NCBI GenBank assembly: GCA_902788315.1
Contig: CADAJS010000023.1
Location: forward strand, 1 to 64,000
Direction: 5' to 3'
Length of the DNA: 64,000 nt
Source of the DNA: an uncultured Bacteroidales bacterium
Lineage (GTDB): Bacteria; Bacteroidota; Bacteroidia; Bacteroidales; Bacteroidaceae
Shown piece by piece: positions 9,167 to 17,643 of the stretch. Every line of letters starts with the position of its first letter. Position 1 is the first letter of the stretch. The notes beneath the pieces are model-generated. The model was given only the letters and a program-made list of their open reading frames with translations, was not told where the DNA came from and ran no database searches. The position numbers were made by a program, and so were the translations under genes.

Positions 9167-9644
9167 AAATGTTTGTTTTTTGAAAAACTTCTCGTCGCAA
9201 CCTCATCAATACTCTCAACATCGTATTCCCAGACTCTCTGCATTCAGGACAAATCTCCAGGGAGAACGACATCCAGCCGCTTCCCCCCCCACCGGCATGC
9301 GACGTTTGCGGATGAGGGAGAGACAAACTGTGGACCACAAAATTAGATAAAATCCGTTCCACAAAGACGCACGTCGAGGGAAAATACGCGCAGACGCGCA
9401 TACCTTGTTGTGCCAAAAAGGGACAAACCACCCTTTATTCATATTTTTGGCAGACTGCACGAGGGGGCAAAATCGGCAGAAAGAGCACATCATGCGACGC
9501 TAGGAGCAGAAGGGAACAAATCCAGGCATTCACCCTCAGAACAGTCCACCTCGAAGGGTGGAAGGCACATGAAAAGATGGCAAAAAGTGCGAAATATCAC
9601 AACAAAACGCGCCATACAGATTGAAGCAAAAGCCGACAGAAGCC

Positions 9645-9732
9645 GACAGAACGTGTTGTTCCTCCCGACGCAACACGCCGCATCGGCCGATGGAACACGC
9701 TGCGTTGACCTACGGAACACGCTCTTCCGTCG
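9645..9732. repeat. 22-bp-phased repeat array A (about 4 units)
   Basis: AACACGC recurs at 9672, 9694 and 9716, exactly 22 bp apart, and the inverted-looking AACGTGT sits one further 22-bp step upstream at 9650. Sequence between the cores varies. The same period and a related core occur at 26455, 42877 and 55943. Confidence 0.7.
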
Positions 9733-10104
9733 CGAGAATCTCGTAAAATCGACCCGACCTCCACTCCGTTCAAAAAATCGCAGAATTTTGCACCACTGTT
9801 AATCAGGCGGTTACAACAACATCCCCACACAAAAGACAGCAAAAACCATCGTTTTTCGGGCATTTTTGCCCCAGTTCGAAGGGGTGGTTTCTCGAGACTC
9901 AGAGACCACATTTTTCCGATTTCAGGACACAGCGAAAGACATCGGAACGAGCCGGACATCAGGCGGCCGCAGCCACCCTCCCACCCCTTGCATCGGCATA
10001 AGGAAGCGGGACGAGGTTGTCGGATTGTCAGTTACAACGTAATCCTTACTTATAAAAAACCTTAAAAACACGCTCGCAGGCAACGATAATTCAGAAAATT
10101 GACG

Positions 10105-10112
10105 TACCTTTG
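10105..10112 (+). promoter_or_regulatory. -7 box of the efflux operon
   Basis: TACCTTTG at 10105-10112, 30 bp before the ATG at 10143. This rules out the earlier in-frame ATG at 10110, which overlaps the box. No clear -33 TTG is visible. Confidence 0.65.
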
Positions 10113-10142
10113 CACAGATATTACGCAAACATCAAACGTTTC

Positions 10143-11480
10143 ATGAAAGAAAAGACTCTCTACGCGGTACTGGCATGCATGGCTGTCCTCACGGTCAGGG
10201 CACAGCAGACATGGAGCCTGCAGGACTGCATCAATCACGCGCTGCAGCACAACATCCAGATTCAGAAGAACCGCATCAGCCAGGAACAGGGCGAGGTCTC
10301 GCTTTGGCAGGACCAGGGCACGCTATTCCCGAGCCTGAGCTTCAGCACAAGCCAGTCGGCAGGCTACCGACCCTTCGAGGAGACCACCGCCATCGTCCAG
10401 AACGGTCAGGTGACCAACACGTCGAACAAGCTGACCTACCAGGGCTCCTACGGCCTGAACGCCAGCTGGACCGTATGGAACGGAGGCATCAACCGCAAGA
10501 ACATCAAGGCACAGGAGCTGCAGAACGAGATTACGGAGCTGACCACCGAGCAGAGCGAACTCTCCATTCAGGAACAGATAGCCCAGCTGTACGTTCAGAT
10601 AATGTACACCAAGGAGGCTAAACGGGTGAACGAGAAGCTCCTGGAGACGGCACAGAGCCAATATGACCGCGGGCAGGAGATGCTGGCACAGGGTCAGATG
10701 GCACGCGCCGACGTGGCACAGCTGGAGGCACAGCTGAGCAGCGCACGATACGACGTGACGAGCAGCGAGTCACAGATAGCCAACTACAAGCGACAGCTGA
10801 AGGCACTCCTGGAACTGGACCTGACCACGGCCTTTGACGTGGCAGGCGAGGTGCCGTCGGACGAGAAGGTGCTCGCCGCAGTGCCCAGTGCCGAGCAGGC
10901 CTACGAAACCGCCCTCGCCACGCGTCCCGAGATACGCAGTGCCGAACTGAGCATAGACGCTGCCGACATGCAACTGGACATCGCACGCCGCGGATTCCTG
11001 CCCACCGTGGGAGTGAGCGCAGGCGTGGGAGACAGCCATTACAGCGCCAGCCCCTACGGCACCGGCAAGCAGCTGAAGCGCAACCTGAATGCCAGCGCGG
11101 GAGTGACCGTCAGCGTGCCCATCTTCGACAACCGGCGCAATCAGGCCGCCGTGAAGCAGGCCAAGCTGCAGCAGGCCAACTCGCGCCTGGACCTGCAGGA
11201 CCGCAAGAACGCCCTGAGCAGCACCATCGAGCAGTACTGGATCAACGCATGCACGGGGCAGCAGAACTTCATCGCGGCACGTTCGCGCGCCGAGAGCCAG
11301 CAGCAGAGCTACGACCTGCTAAGCGAGCAGTTTGCCGCCGGGCTGAAAAACGTGGTGGACGTGCTCGAGGGACGGGACAACCTGCTCTCGGCACAGCAAG
11401 CGATGTTGCAGAGCAAGTACACCACCCTGCTCAACGTGCAGCTGCTGAAGTTCTATACCGGAGAAAACATCGATTTATAA
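10143..11480 (+). CDS. TolC-like outer-membrane efflux protein
   Basis: A 445-aa outer-membrane factor that would form the exit duct of a tripartite efflux system. The signal peptide is MKEKTLYAVLACMAVLTVRAQ. After it come two OEP-type repeats rich in long heptad helices (about 25-215 and 230-440), opening with WSLQDCINHALQHN, typical of the family. It is first in an operon with a MacA-like adaptor 33 bp downstream and MacB-like ATPase and permease genes. The start at 10143 is chosen because the upstream ATG lies within the promoter. The substrate of the pump is unknown. Confidence 0.92.
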   Translation: MKEKTLYAVLACMAVLTVRAQQTWSLQDCINHALQHNIQIQKNRISQEQGEVSLWQDQGTLFPSLSFSTSQSAGYRPFEETTAIVQNGQVTNTSNKLTYQGSYGLNASWTVWNGGINRKNIKAQELQNEITELTTEQSELSIQEQIAQLYVQIMYTKEAKRVNEKLLETAQSQYDRGQEMLAQGQMARADVAQLEAQLSSARYDVTSSESQIANYKRQLKALLELDLTTAFDVAGEVPSDEKVLAAVPSAEQAYETALATRPEIRSAELSIDAADMQLDIARRGFLPTVGVSAGVGDSHYSASPYGTGKQLKRNLNASAGVTVSVPIFDNRRNQAAVKQAKLQQANSRLDLQDRKNALSSTIEQYWINACTGQQNFIAARSRAESQQQSYDLLSEQFAAGLKNVVDVLEGRDNLLSAQQAMLQSKYTTLLNVQLLKFYTGENIDL

Positions 11481-11513
11481 CACAAGGAAACAGAATAATA
11501 CATACAATACACA

Positions 11514-12695
11514 ATGAAAAGGAGACACCTCATTCAGATGGCGGCGATGATGCTGACAGCAGGCATCGTAAGTAGCTGCGGAAAGAAGATCAGCTTCACC
11601 TACACCGAGGTGGAAGTCACACGCCAGGACATCACCACCAGCGTTACGGCCACCGGCACCATCGAACCCGTGACCAGCGTGGACGTGGGTACCCAGGTGA
11701 GCGGCATCGTCAGCAAGCTCTATGTGGACTATAACAGCATCGTCAAGGCAGGCGACGTCATCGCTGAGCTGGACCGCACCAACCTGCTCAGCGAACTGAG
11801 TTCGGCACAGGCCAACCTGAAGAGCGCACAGAGCGAACTGGAATACCAGCAGACCAACCACGAGCGCTACAAGACGCTCTACGACAAGGGCCTCATCAGC
11901 GCCAACGACTACGAGCAGGCACGACTGACATACATCCGTGCACAGCAGACCGTGACCACCCAGAAGGAGAACGTCAAGAAGGCGCAGACCAACCTGGGCT
12001 ATGCCACCATCACCAGCCCCATCGACGGCGTGGTGCTGAGCAAGGAGGTGGAGGAGGGACAGACCGTGGCCTCCAGCTTCAACACCCCCACCCTCTTCAC
12101 CATCGCACAGGACCTGACGGACATGCGCGTGATTGCCGACGTGGACGAGGCTGACATCGGCGAGGTGAAGGAAGGACAGCGAGTGTCGTTCACCGTCGAT
12201 GCATTCCCCGACGACGTATTCCAAGGCACGGTGACGCAGGTGCGCCAGCAAGCCACGACGGAGAGCAACGTGGTGACCTATGAGGTGGTCATCAGCGCCC
12301 CGAACGAAGACCTCAAGCTGAAGCCCGGCCTGACAGCCAACGTAACCATCTACACCCTGGAGCTCCCCAACGTGCTCGCACTGCCCAACAAAGCCCTGCG
12401 CTTCAACCCCAGCGAGGCAATGCTCAACCCCGGAGAGAGCATTCATCCCACGGAGTCGAAGACAAAGGTGTGGGTAAAGAAAGGCCCCGAGCTGCACGCA
12501 ATACCCGTGGAGCTGGGCACCACCAACGGCACACTGACCCAGGTGCTGAGCGGACTCAGCGAAGGCGACAAGGTAATCACCGAGGTGGTGAACGGAGCAG
12601 CAGCCCTGGAGGAAGCCAACGCGCCGCAGACACAGAACCCCTTCGCACCACGACCCAGAAACCGCAACAACAATAACAACGGAGCCAAGAAATAG
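11514..12695 (+). CDS. MacA-like periplasmic adaptor (HlyD/RND-MFP family lipoprotein)
   Basis: A 393-aa membrane-fusion protein joining the inner-membrane transporter to the TolC-like duct. It has a lipobox (IVSSC, Cys22), barrel-sandwich/lipoyl halves around residues 55-85 and 155-185 (GTQVSGIVSKLYVDYNS; SPIDGVVLSKEVEEGQTV), a coiled-coil hairpin between them (about 85-150) and beta-barrel and membrane-proximal domains to about 365. The tail is Asn/Arg-rich. It sits between the TolC-like and MacB ATPase genes with short spacers (33 and 22 bp), consistent with one transcript. Confidence 0.93.
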   Translation: MKRRHLIQMAAMMLTAGIVSSCGKKISFTYTEVEVTRQDITTSVTATGTIEPVTSVDVGTQVSGIVSKLYVDYNSIVKAGDVIAELDRTNLLSELSSAQANLKSAQSELEYQQTNHERYKTLYDKGLISANDYEQARLTYIRAQQTVTTQKENVKKAQTNLGYATITSPIDGVVLSKEVEEGQTVASSFNTPTLFTIAQDLTDMRVIADVDEADIGEVKEGQRVSFTVDAFPDDVFQGTVTQVRQQATTESNVVTYEVVISAPNEDLKLKPGLTANVTIYTLELPNVLALPNKALRFNPSEAMLNPGESIHPTESKTKVWVKKGPELHAIPVELGTTNGTLTQVLSGLSEGDKVITEVVNGAAALEEANAPQTQNPFAPRPRNRNNNNNGAKK

Positions 12696-12717
12696 CACCG
12701 GACAACCCCTACCACCC

Positions 12718-13476
12718 ATGGAGCAGAAAGAAAACAGAAAGGTAGTCATCGAGCTGCAAAACGTGAAACGCGACTTCCACGTGGGCAGCGAGACGGTCAG
12801 AGCCCTGCGCGGAGTCAGCTTCAAGATTTACGAGGGAGAGTTCGTGACCATCATGGGCACCTCAGGCTCCGGCAAGAGCACCCTGCTCAACCAGCTCGGA
12901 TGCCTGGACACGCCCACCAGCGGCGAATACATCCTGGACGGCACGCCCGTCAGGGCTATGCGTCGCAGCGAACGCGCCATCCTGCGAAACCGCAAGATAG
13001 GCTTCATCTTCCAGAACTATAACCTGCTGGCCAAGACCACAGCCGTGGAGAATGTCGAGCTGCCGCTGATGTACAACAAGACCTACTCCGCCCGCCAGCG
13101 CAAGCAGGCAGCCATCGAGGCACTGAAGGCCGTGGGACTGGGCGACCGACTGGACCACAAGAGCAACCAGATGTCCGGCGGACAGATGCAGCGCGTGGCC
13201 ATCGCCCGCGCACTGGTGAACAACCCCGCCGTCGTACTGGCCGACGAGGCCACGGGAAACCTCGACACGCGCACCAGCTTCGAGATTCTCTGCCTCTTCC
13301 AGGACCTCCACCGGCAGGGACGCACCATCATCTTCGTCACCCACAACCCCGACATCGCCCTCTACAGCAGCCGCAACATCATGCTGCGCGACGGTGTCAT
13401 CTGCGAGGACAAGGAGAACACCAACATCCTGGACGCACGCGAGGCTCTCGCCGCACTGCCTCGGGAGGAGGAGTAG
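12718..13476 (+). CDS. MacB-type ABC transporter ATP-binding protein
   Basis: A 252-aa ABC ATPase of the LolD/MacB class. Walker A is GTSGSGKST (47-55), the signature is MSGGQMQRVAIARAL (near 157) and Walker B is VVLADEATGNLDT (near 180), followed by the switch histidine FVTHNPD. It should power the permease encoded at 15253, forming a split MacB. In most relatives the permease follows directly; here a 1.7-kb repeat-protein gene lies between them. Confidence 0.94.
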   Translation: MEQKENRKVVIELQNVKRDFHVGSETVRALRGVSFKIYEGEFVTIMGTSGSGKSTLLNQLGCLDTPTSGEYILDGTPVRAMRRSERAILRNRKIGFIFQNYNLLAKTTAVENVELPLMYNKTYSARQRKQAAIEALKAVGLGDRLDHKSNQMSGGQMQRVAIARALVNNPAVVLADEATGNLDTRTSFEILCLFQDLHRQGRTIIFVTHNPDIALYSSRNIMLRDGVICEDKENTNILDAREALAALPREEE

Positions 13477-13510
13477 AGAAAAGAAAACAATTAACAGAAC
13501 AAAGTTGGGA

Positions 13511-15223
13511 ATGGACAGAATATTAATCTTTAACGACGACGGCAAGACTGTGACTGGCGTGAGGAATAAATCCGTCACGCACATCACTATACCCAACAGC
13601 GTAACGGAGATTGGGAAGAGTACCTTCTCCGGTTGCTCATCGCTGCAAATCATTGACATTCCAAACAGTGTCACGAAGATTGGAGAGTGGGCCTTCTGGG
13701 GCTGCACCGCCCTGCGAAGCATCGACATACCCAATAGCGTCACAGAGATTGGAGAATCAGCCTTCCGCGACTGCACCGCGCTGCAAAGCATCCACATACC
13801 CAATAGCGTCACAGAGATTGGAGAATCAGCCTTCCGCGACTGCACCGCACTGAAAGAAATACGTGTTGACGAGGGGAATTCATGTTTTTCATCAATAGAT
13901 GGAATCCTATTTAATAAAGACCATACCACGCTCATTCGTATACCGATTGGAAAGGAAACAGAACAATATTATTTACCCAACAGCGTCACAAAGATTGGAA
14001 AATCGGCCTTCGACGGCTGCACCGCACTGCAAAGCATCGACATACCCAACAGCGTCACAGAGATTGGAAGCGGAGCCTTCTCAGGCTGCACCGCACTGCA
14101 AAGCATCGACATACCCGACAGCGTCACTGAGATTGAAAGGTATGCCTTCTATGGCTGTGCCGCACTACAAAGCATCGACATTCCCAACAGCGTCACTGAG
14201 ATAGGAACAGAGGCCTTCAGAAATTGCACTGCTCTGCAAAGCATCGACATTCCCAATAGCGTCACAAAAATTGGAGGCGGGACATTCCGGGGATGCACCG
14301 CACTGCAAAGCATCGACATCCCCAACAGCGTCACAGAGATTGGAGGCTGGGCCTTCTCGGGCTGCACCGCGCTGCAAAGCATCCATATCCCCAACAGCGT
14401 CACAGAGATTGGATACGATGCCTTCTCTGGCTGTAGCGCCCTGAAAGAAATACATGTTGGTGAAGGGAATCCATGTTATTCGTCAATAGATGGAATCTTG
14501 TTTAATAAAGAACTTACCGAACTAATATGCATGCCAATCGGGAAAAAAGTAGAACATTATTCTATCCCCGACAGCGTCACAAAGATTGAAGGCGGGGCCT
14601 TCGTGGGCTGCACGACGCTGCAAAGCATCAACATCCCCGACAGCGTCACAGAAATTGGAGGTGAGGCCTTCGGGGGCTGCGAAGCACTGCAAAGCATTGA
14701 CATTCCCAACAGCGTCACAGAGATTGGCTACTTGGCCTTCTCGGGCTGCGTCGCGCTGCAAAGCATCCACATCCCCAACAGCGTCAAAGAGATTAGAGAC
14801 GAGACTTTCGTGGGCTGTAGCGCCCTGCAAAGCATCGACATACCCAACAGCGTCACAAAGATTGGAGAATCGGCCTTCCACGACTGCACCGCATTGCTAA
14901 GCATATACATCCCAAACAGCGTCACAGAGATTGGAGATGAGGCATTCGTGGGCTGCACCGCACTGCAAAGCATTCACATACCCGACAGCATAACAAAGAT
15001 TGGATACTGGGCCTTCTTTGACTGCACAACACTCAAAGAGATTCATTGTGGAATCAAAGCCCCAGAAGAAAAGAATTCTATAGGATTTGTTTGGGATTGG
15101 TATGTATGTGCCGATGATTTATACAAGAACTGTGTGCTGTACATACCGCCCGGCACACGATGGGCATACAGACACCACAAAGTATTTGGGAGGTTTGAAA
15201 ACATAGAAATAGAGAGAGATTAA
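13511..15223 (+). CDS. BspA-like leucine-rich repeat protein inserted in the efflux operon
   Basis: A 570-aa protein made almost entirely of about 18 copies of a 23-residue TpLRR/BspA repeat (form: SIDIPNSVTEIGxxAFxGC). Two similar island segments (about 118-160 and 312-355, with SSIDGILFNK) interrupt the repeats, and a cap ends in YIPPGTRWAYRHHK. The start MDRILIFNDDGK at 13511 is chosen because an earlier ATG (13394) lies inside the ATPase gene. No signal peptide is present, unlike surface BspA proteins, so it may be cytoplasmic or exported unusually. Near-identical 69-bp units make recombination likely. Base composition is lower in GC than its neighbours, suggesting insertion. Function unknown; LRRs usually bind protein partners. 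Confidence 0.9.
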   Translation: MDRILIFNDDGKTVTGVRNKSVTHITIPNSVTEIGKSTFSGCSSLQIIDIPNSVTKIGEWAFWGCTALRSIDIPNSVTEIGESAFRDCTALQSIHIPNSVTEIGESAFRDCTALKEIRVDEGNSCFSSIDGILFNKDHTTLIRIPIGKETEQYYLPNSVTKIGKSAFDGCTALQSIDIPNSVTEIGSGAFSGCTALQSIDIPDSVTEIERYAFYGCAALQSIDIPNSVTEIGTEAFRNCTALQSIDIPNSVTKIGGGTFRGCTALQSIDIPNSVTEIGGWAFSGCTALQSIHIPNSVTEIGYDAFSGCSALKEIHVGEGNPCYSSIDGILFNKELTELICMPIGKKVEHYSIPDSVTKIEGGAFVGCTTLQSINIPDSVTEIGGEAFGGCEALQSIDIPNSVTEIGYLAFSGCVALQSIHIPNSVKEIRDETFVGCSALQSIDIPNSVTKIGESAFHDCTALLSIYIPNSVTEIGDEAFVGCTALQSIHIPDSITKIGYWAFFDCTTLKEIHCGIKAPEEKNSIGFVWDWYVCADDLYKNCVLYIPPGTRWAYRHHKVFGRFENIEIERD

Positions 15224-15252
15224 TAATGATTAGTGATTATAAGTCGTAATTT

Positions 15253-16476
15253 ATGAGTATAAAGAATCTTCTCAAAGTGGCCTTCACTGCCATCCTGAGC
15301 AATAAGTTCCGCTCCTTCCTAAGCATGCTGGGCATCATCATCGGCGTGGCAGCAGTCATCATCATGATGGCCATCGGACAGGGCTCCAAGCAGAGCGTGC
15401 GCGACGACCTCAGCAAGATGGGAACCAACCTGCTCACCATCCGGCCAGGTGCCGACATGCGAGGCGGCGTACGACGCGACCCCAGCGAGATGCAGACGCT
15501 GAAGATGGCCGACTATGAAGCCATCGTCAACGAGGCCACCCTCGTCACTCACGTGAGCCCAGAGGTGACCAGCAGCGGACAGGTAATCTACGGAGCCAAG
15601 AACACCAACACGTCCGTCTATGGCGAGAGTCCCGAGTATCTGGACATCAAGCTGTGGACGGTGGAGAACGGCTCGTGCTTCACCGAGGAGGACGTCAAGA
15701 AGAGCGCCAAGGTCTGCGTGGTGGGAAAGACCATCGTAGAACAACTCTTTGGCGACAAGAACTATGACGCCGTGGGAAAGACCATACGCTTCAAGAGCAT
15801 CCCCTTCCGCATCGTAGGAATACTGAAGGCCAAGGGATACAACAACTGGGGTATGGACCAGGACAACGTGATGATAGCTCCCTACACCACCGTGATGAAG
15901 CGCATCGCAGCACAGACCTTCTTCAACAGCATCGTGATGAGCGCACTCAGCGAGGAACTCAGCGACGACGCCACCGAAGAGGTGACCGCCATCCTGCGGC
16001 GGAACCACAAGCTGAAGGAGGAGGCCGAGAGCGACTTCACCATCCGCTCGCAGCAGGAATGGATGGAGACCATGAGTAGCACGATGGACACCATCACCAT
16101 CATCCTCGTGGTGGCAGCCGCATTCTCGCTGCTGGTGGCAGGCATCGGCATCATGAACATCATGCTGGTGAGCGTCACGGAACGCACCAAGGAGATTGGC
16201 CTGCGCATGTCGGTAGGGGCACGCGGCATCGACATCATGAGCCAGTTCCTCATCGAGAGCATCATGATAAGCCTCACCGGAGCCTTCCTGGGCATCGCCC
16301 TCGGCTACGGGGGCAGCTGGATGGCCAAGCACTTCTTCATGCTACCCAGCAGCGTACCGCTGTGGAGCGTGGGACTGAGCTTCAGCGTCTGCGCCTTCAT
16401 CGGCATATTCTTCGGCTACGTGCCGGCACGCAAGGCCGCACGAATGGACCCCATCGAGGCACTCAGATATGAATAA
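15253..16476 (+). CDS. MacB-type ABC transporter permease (FtsX domain)
   Basis: A 407-aa inner-membrane permease: N-terminal membrane helix (about 15-40, AFTAILSNKFRSFLSMLGIIIG), a periplasmic MacB_PCD domain (about 45-240) and an FtsX domain with three helices (about 280-400), including GIGIMNIMLVSVTERTKEIGLRM, the family's coupling region. It pairs with the ATPase at 12718 to form a split MacB-like pump working with the adaptor and TolC-like duct. It overlaps the reading start of the next ORF only at the very end. The ATG at 15253 follows a short AT-rich spacer left by the repeat-protein gene. Confidence 0.94.
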   Translation: MSIKNLLKVAFTAILSNKFRSFLSMLGIIIGVAAVIIMMAIGQGSKQSVRDDLSKMGTNLLTIRPGADMRGGVRRDPSEMQTLKMADYEAIVNEATLVTHVSPEVTSSGQVIYGAKNTNTSVYGESPEYLDIKLWTVENGSCFTEEDVKKSAKVCVVGKTIVEQLFGDKNYDAVGKTIRFKSIPFRIVGILKAKGYNNWGMDQDNVMIAPYTTVMKRIAAQTFFNSIVMSALSEELSDDATEEVTAILRRNHKLKEEAESDFTIRSQQEWMETMSSTMDTITIILVVAAAFSLLVAGIGIMNIMLVSVTERTKEIGLRMSVGARGIDIMSQFLIESIMISLTGAFLGIALGYGGSWMAKHFFMLPSSVPLWSVGLSFSVCAFIGIFFGYVPARKAARMDPIEALRYE

Positions 16477-16498
16477 CCAACAAAACAAAAATATAATT

Positions 16499-17125
16499 AT
16501 GAAAAAACTACTGCTTGTAGCCCTGTTGAGCATCCCGTTCATGCTCTCGGCAAAGAAAGAAGTGGATGCCAAGTACCTGCGCGGCGCCGTGCCCGAAGTC
16601 AATGGCATCGTCACATTCAGTGAGGACTTCTCCGTCCCCGGCAAGAGTCAGGACGAAATCTACCAGGTGATGTACAAGTTCGTGCAGGACAGCATCATCG
16701 GCAGAGGAATCAAGGGAGAACGTACGAGTATCATCTCCGACGGCAAGAAGGACGGAACCATCGTGGCACGCAACGAGGAATACATCGTCTTCCGTCGCTC
16801 AGCCTTCAACCTCGACCGCACCCGCTTCCGCTACCACCTGATTGTGAAGACAAGCGACGAGAAGGTGCACATGGAACTGACCAAGATTACCTATTATTAT
16901 AATGAGGATGCCGAGGGAAAGAAGGGCCTGACATACAAGGCCGAGGAGTGGATCTCGGACAAGGAGGCCGTGAACAAGTCGAACACCCGACTCTATCCGC
17001 GCTGCGGAAAGTTCCGCATCAAGACGGTGGATCGCGTGGAGTCTGTCTTCGCAGCAGCCAAGAACAGTTTTGAAGGCTCCAAGGCTCCCGTACAGAGAAC
17101 CAGGGTAATCAATTCCAAACGATGA
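16499..17125 (+). CDS. DUF4468 domain-containing exported protein
   Basis: A 208-aa exported protein with signal peptide MKKLLLVALLSIPFMLSA. The mature part (from GIVTFSEDFSVPGKSQDEIY) matches the DUF4468 family, predicted to have a TBP-like fold and known mainly in Bacteroidetes; function unknown. The start at 16499 gives a clean signal peptide; the earlier in-frame ATG at 16469 would overlap the permease gene and add ten polar residues. Its stop overlaps the start of the next small gene (ATGA), suggesting translational coupling. Confidence 0.85.
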   Translation: MKKLLLVALLSIPFMLSAKKEVDAKYLRGAVPEVNGIVTFSEDFSVPGKSQDEIYQVMYKFVQDSIIGRGIKGERTSIISDGKKDGTIVARNEEYIVFRRSAFNLDRTRFRYHLIVKTSDEKVHMELTKITYYYNEDAEGKKGLTYKAEEWISDKEAVNKSNTRLYPRCGKFRIKTVDRVESVFAAAKNSFEGSKAPVQRTRVINSKR

Positions 17126-17301
17126 CCGACGAGGAATACTATCGTCAAGGCAATGAATACCGACAGCAGGGCAACTGGCAGAAGGCTATCGAATGCTATG
17201 CCGAAGCCATTGCCCTGAACCCCAATAGCCCAGCTGCCAAGGCACGCGAAATGCTGCTCAACATACTGAGCTATCGGTGCAAGGCATTGTATGATCCGTG
17301 A
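17122..17301 (+). CDS. Small single-TPR protein
   Basis: A 59-aa protein, MTDEEYYRQGNEYRQQGNWQ..., that is essentially one tetratricopeptide repeat (GNEYRQQGNWQKAIECYAEA then IALNPNSPAAKAR) plus a capping helix. Its ATG overlaps the DUF4468 stop by 4 bp. Similar small TPR genes are found beside 2-oxoacid:ferredoxin oxidoreductase genes in Bacteroidales, so it may be a partner or assembly factor of the complex encoded next; that is inference. It has no signal peptide and should be cytoplasmic. Confidence 0.8.
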   Translation: MTDEEYYRQGNEYRQQGNWQKAIECYAEAIALNPNSPAAKAREMLLNILSYRCKALYDP

Positions 17302-17324
17302 AAGGGATTAGAGTTCAAAGTTTT

Positions 17325-17352
17325 GGATTAGGGATTAGAGATTAGGGATTAG
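17325..17352. repeat. 7-bp tandem repeat GGATTAG x4
   Basis: Three copies of GGATTAG and one AGATTAG run head to tail at 17325-17352, in the spacer before the ferredoxin gene. Likely a slippage product; no function is evident. Confidence 0.7.
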
Positions 17353-17385
17353 AAGTATCTGACAATTCTCATAACGAACAAGAAT

Positions 17386-17616
17386 ATGGGTAAGACAAGA
17401 GGGGCTGTCGTGGTAGATACAGATCGCTGCAAGGGCTGTGGCCTTTGCGTGGCGGCCTGCCCGCTACACCTGCTCCACCTTGCGGAGAAGTCCGTAAACA
17501 TGAAAGGCTACTCCTATGTCGTGCAGGAGCAGTGGGAGGCATGCAATGGATGTACATCATGCGCCATCGTATGTCCCGACGCCTGCATCAGTGTCTATCG
17601 CACAAGGGAAGCCTGA
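17386..17616 (+). CDS. 2-oxoacid:ferredoxin oxidoreductase, ferredoxin-like (delta) subunit
   Basis: A 76-aa two-[4Fe-4S] ferredoxin with cysteine motifs CKGCGLCVAACP and CNGCTSCAIVCP. It carries electrons from the oxidative decarboxylation done by the alpha/beta subunits. It is the first enzyme-subunit gene of the operon, with the alpha subunit 27 bp downstream. Length and spacing fit the delta subunit of four-subunit Kor/Vor enzymes. Confidence 0.92.
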   Translation: MGKTRGAVVVDTDRCKGCGLCVAACPLHLLHLAEKSVNMKGYSYVVQEQWEACNGCTSCAIVCPDACISVYRTREA

Positions 17617-17643
17617 TAAAGACAGAGAGAAGAGAAAAAGACT

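Larger units (their letters stand above)
9167..10142. other. Long intergenic region (about 1 kb) between divergent genes
   Basis: No protein-like frame was found on either strand. It contains a candidate -7 box for the minus-strand gene (9338-9345), a tandem 10-bp pair AGCCGACAGA at 9631-9650, the 22-bp repeat array at 9645-9732 and, at the right end, the promoter of the efflux operon. The rest is unassigned. Confidence 0.6.

Noticed and set aside
10110..10142. Upstream ATG of the TolC-like protein
   Set aside because: It lies inside the -7 box at 10105-10112, and the following signal peptide starts cleanly at 10143.
11475..12824. 449-codon minus-strand frame opposite the MacA-like adaptor
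   Set aside because: Shadow of a clear membrane-fusion protein; no start context or domain.
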